Shown piece by piece: positions 42,411 through 42,542 of a stretch of 42,542 nucleotides of DNA. Under the pieces are notes generated by a model, which was given only the letters and a program-made list of their open reading frames with translations, was not told where the DNA came from and did no database searches. Within the stretch, counting starts at the first letter, position 1, and each line of letters opens with the position of its first letter. The stretch lies in contig JAJQEO010000083.1 in NCBI GenBank assembly GCA_021201665.1, positions 6,561 through 49,102 of the forward strand. The letters are read 5' to 3'. A program made the position numbers and the translations under genes. The DNA is from Lachnospiraceae bacterium. Its GTDB lineage: Bacteria; Bacillota; Clostridia; Lachnospirales; Lachnospiraceae.

Positions 42411-42542
42411 ATGGGAAATAAAAAGCAGAGCCGCATGGAAGCAGTGCAGCAGGCTGTCGGCTCTATGCGGCAGTCAAACCTGCTAAGTGACACATTTGTC
42501 TCTATTGCGCTGGAGGATGTAAAAGCATGCCAGCATGTGCTG
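42411..42542 (+). CDS. Rpn family PD-(D/E)XK nuclease / putative transposase, N-terminal fragment
   Basis: Only the first 44 codons are inside the window. The stretch LLSDTFVSIALEDVKACQHVL is the characteristic opening of the Rpn/PD-(D/E)XK 'transposase' proteins common in Lachnospiraceae, which are recombination-promoting nucleases. ACGGAGG lies 8 nt before the ATG. The catalytic residues lie beyond the right edge, so whether the gene is intact cannot be judged. Confidence 0.7.
   Translation, partial: MGNKKQSRMEAVQQAVGSMRQSNLLSDTFVSIALEDVKACQHVL

Overview
The window looks like chromosome of an endospore-forming clostridium, most likely a Lachnospiraceae member. The reasons are the gene order asp23-nusB-xseA-xseB-ispA-dxs-tlyA-nadK-argR-recN-spoIVB, a clostridial pyrB-pyrI pair with a zinc regulatory chain, a GH112 galactosyl-N-acetylhexosamine-type phosphorylase, and sporulation protease SpoIVB. 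Genes are densely packed and mostly on the + strand. No rRNA, tRNA, prophage, IS element or CRISPR array was seen.

Layout. 1-200: three 39-bp tandem repeats and a dispersed 70-bp repeat. 206-1566 (- strand): pyrB-pyrI, pyrimidine synthesis. 2037-5684: a 658-aa RelA/SpoT-domain protein with a degenerate active-site loop and an unrecognised C-terminal half, then prfC (RF3). 5779-5991: an orphan RHH/BrnA-like antitoxin. 6075-17814: the long conserved housekeeping and sporulation block, lacking folD after nusB and spo0A after spoIVB. 18223-24984: a MutS-type ATPase, a coiled-coil protein, a phosphopantetheinyl transferase overlapping lnpA (GH112), and a sugar-nucleotidyltransferase behind a highly structured leader. 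25060-25320: an AT-rich DUF5678-like small gene. 25554-32688: a complete phosphate regulon, Pho-box array then pstS-pstC-pstA-pstB-phoU-RR-HK. 32935-42170: envelope genes (L,D-transpeptidase; GT2 glycosyltransferase plus a 1486-aa polytopic protein with three copies of an extracellular module), with RNase Y between. 42411-end: the start of an Rpn-type PD-(D/E)XK nuclease gene.

How the genes work together. The Pst transporter, PhoU and the two-component pair form one phosphate-sensing circuit, and the Pho box upstream of pstS would close the loop. The GT2 and the polytopic protein are probably a lipid-linked-sugar pair modifying the cell surface. IspA and Dxs feed isoprenoid synthesis; NusB, XseAB, RecN, TlyA, NadK and ArgR are housekeeping.

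Most notable points: (1) PstS is circularly permuted: the half that is normally C-terminal precedes the half that is normally N-terminal, and the lipobox is missing. (2) The 1486-aa protein carries a three-fold repeated alpha/beta plus beta-sandwich module not recognised as a named family. (3) The RelA/SpoT-like protein lacks the conserved Tyr-x-Ser-x-His loop and carries a large unknown domain. (4) Several families of short palindromic intergenic repeats, many with 3-nt loops, are scattered through the window. (5) dxs has its only good ribosome binding site in front of an ATT codon. Starts were chosen from visible Shine-Dalgarno sequences; all family assignments are by eye, without searches.
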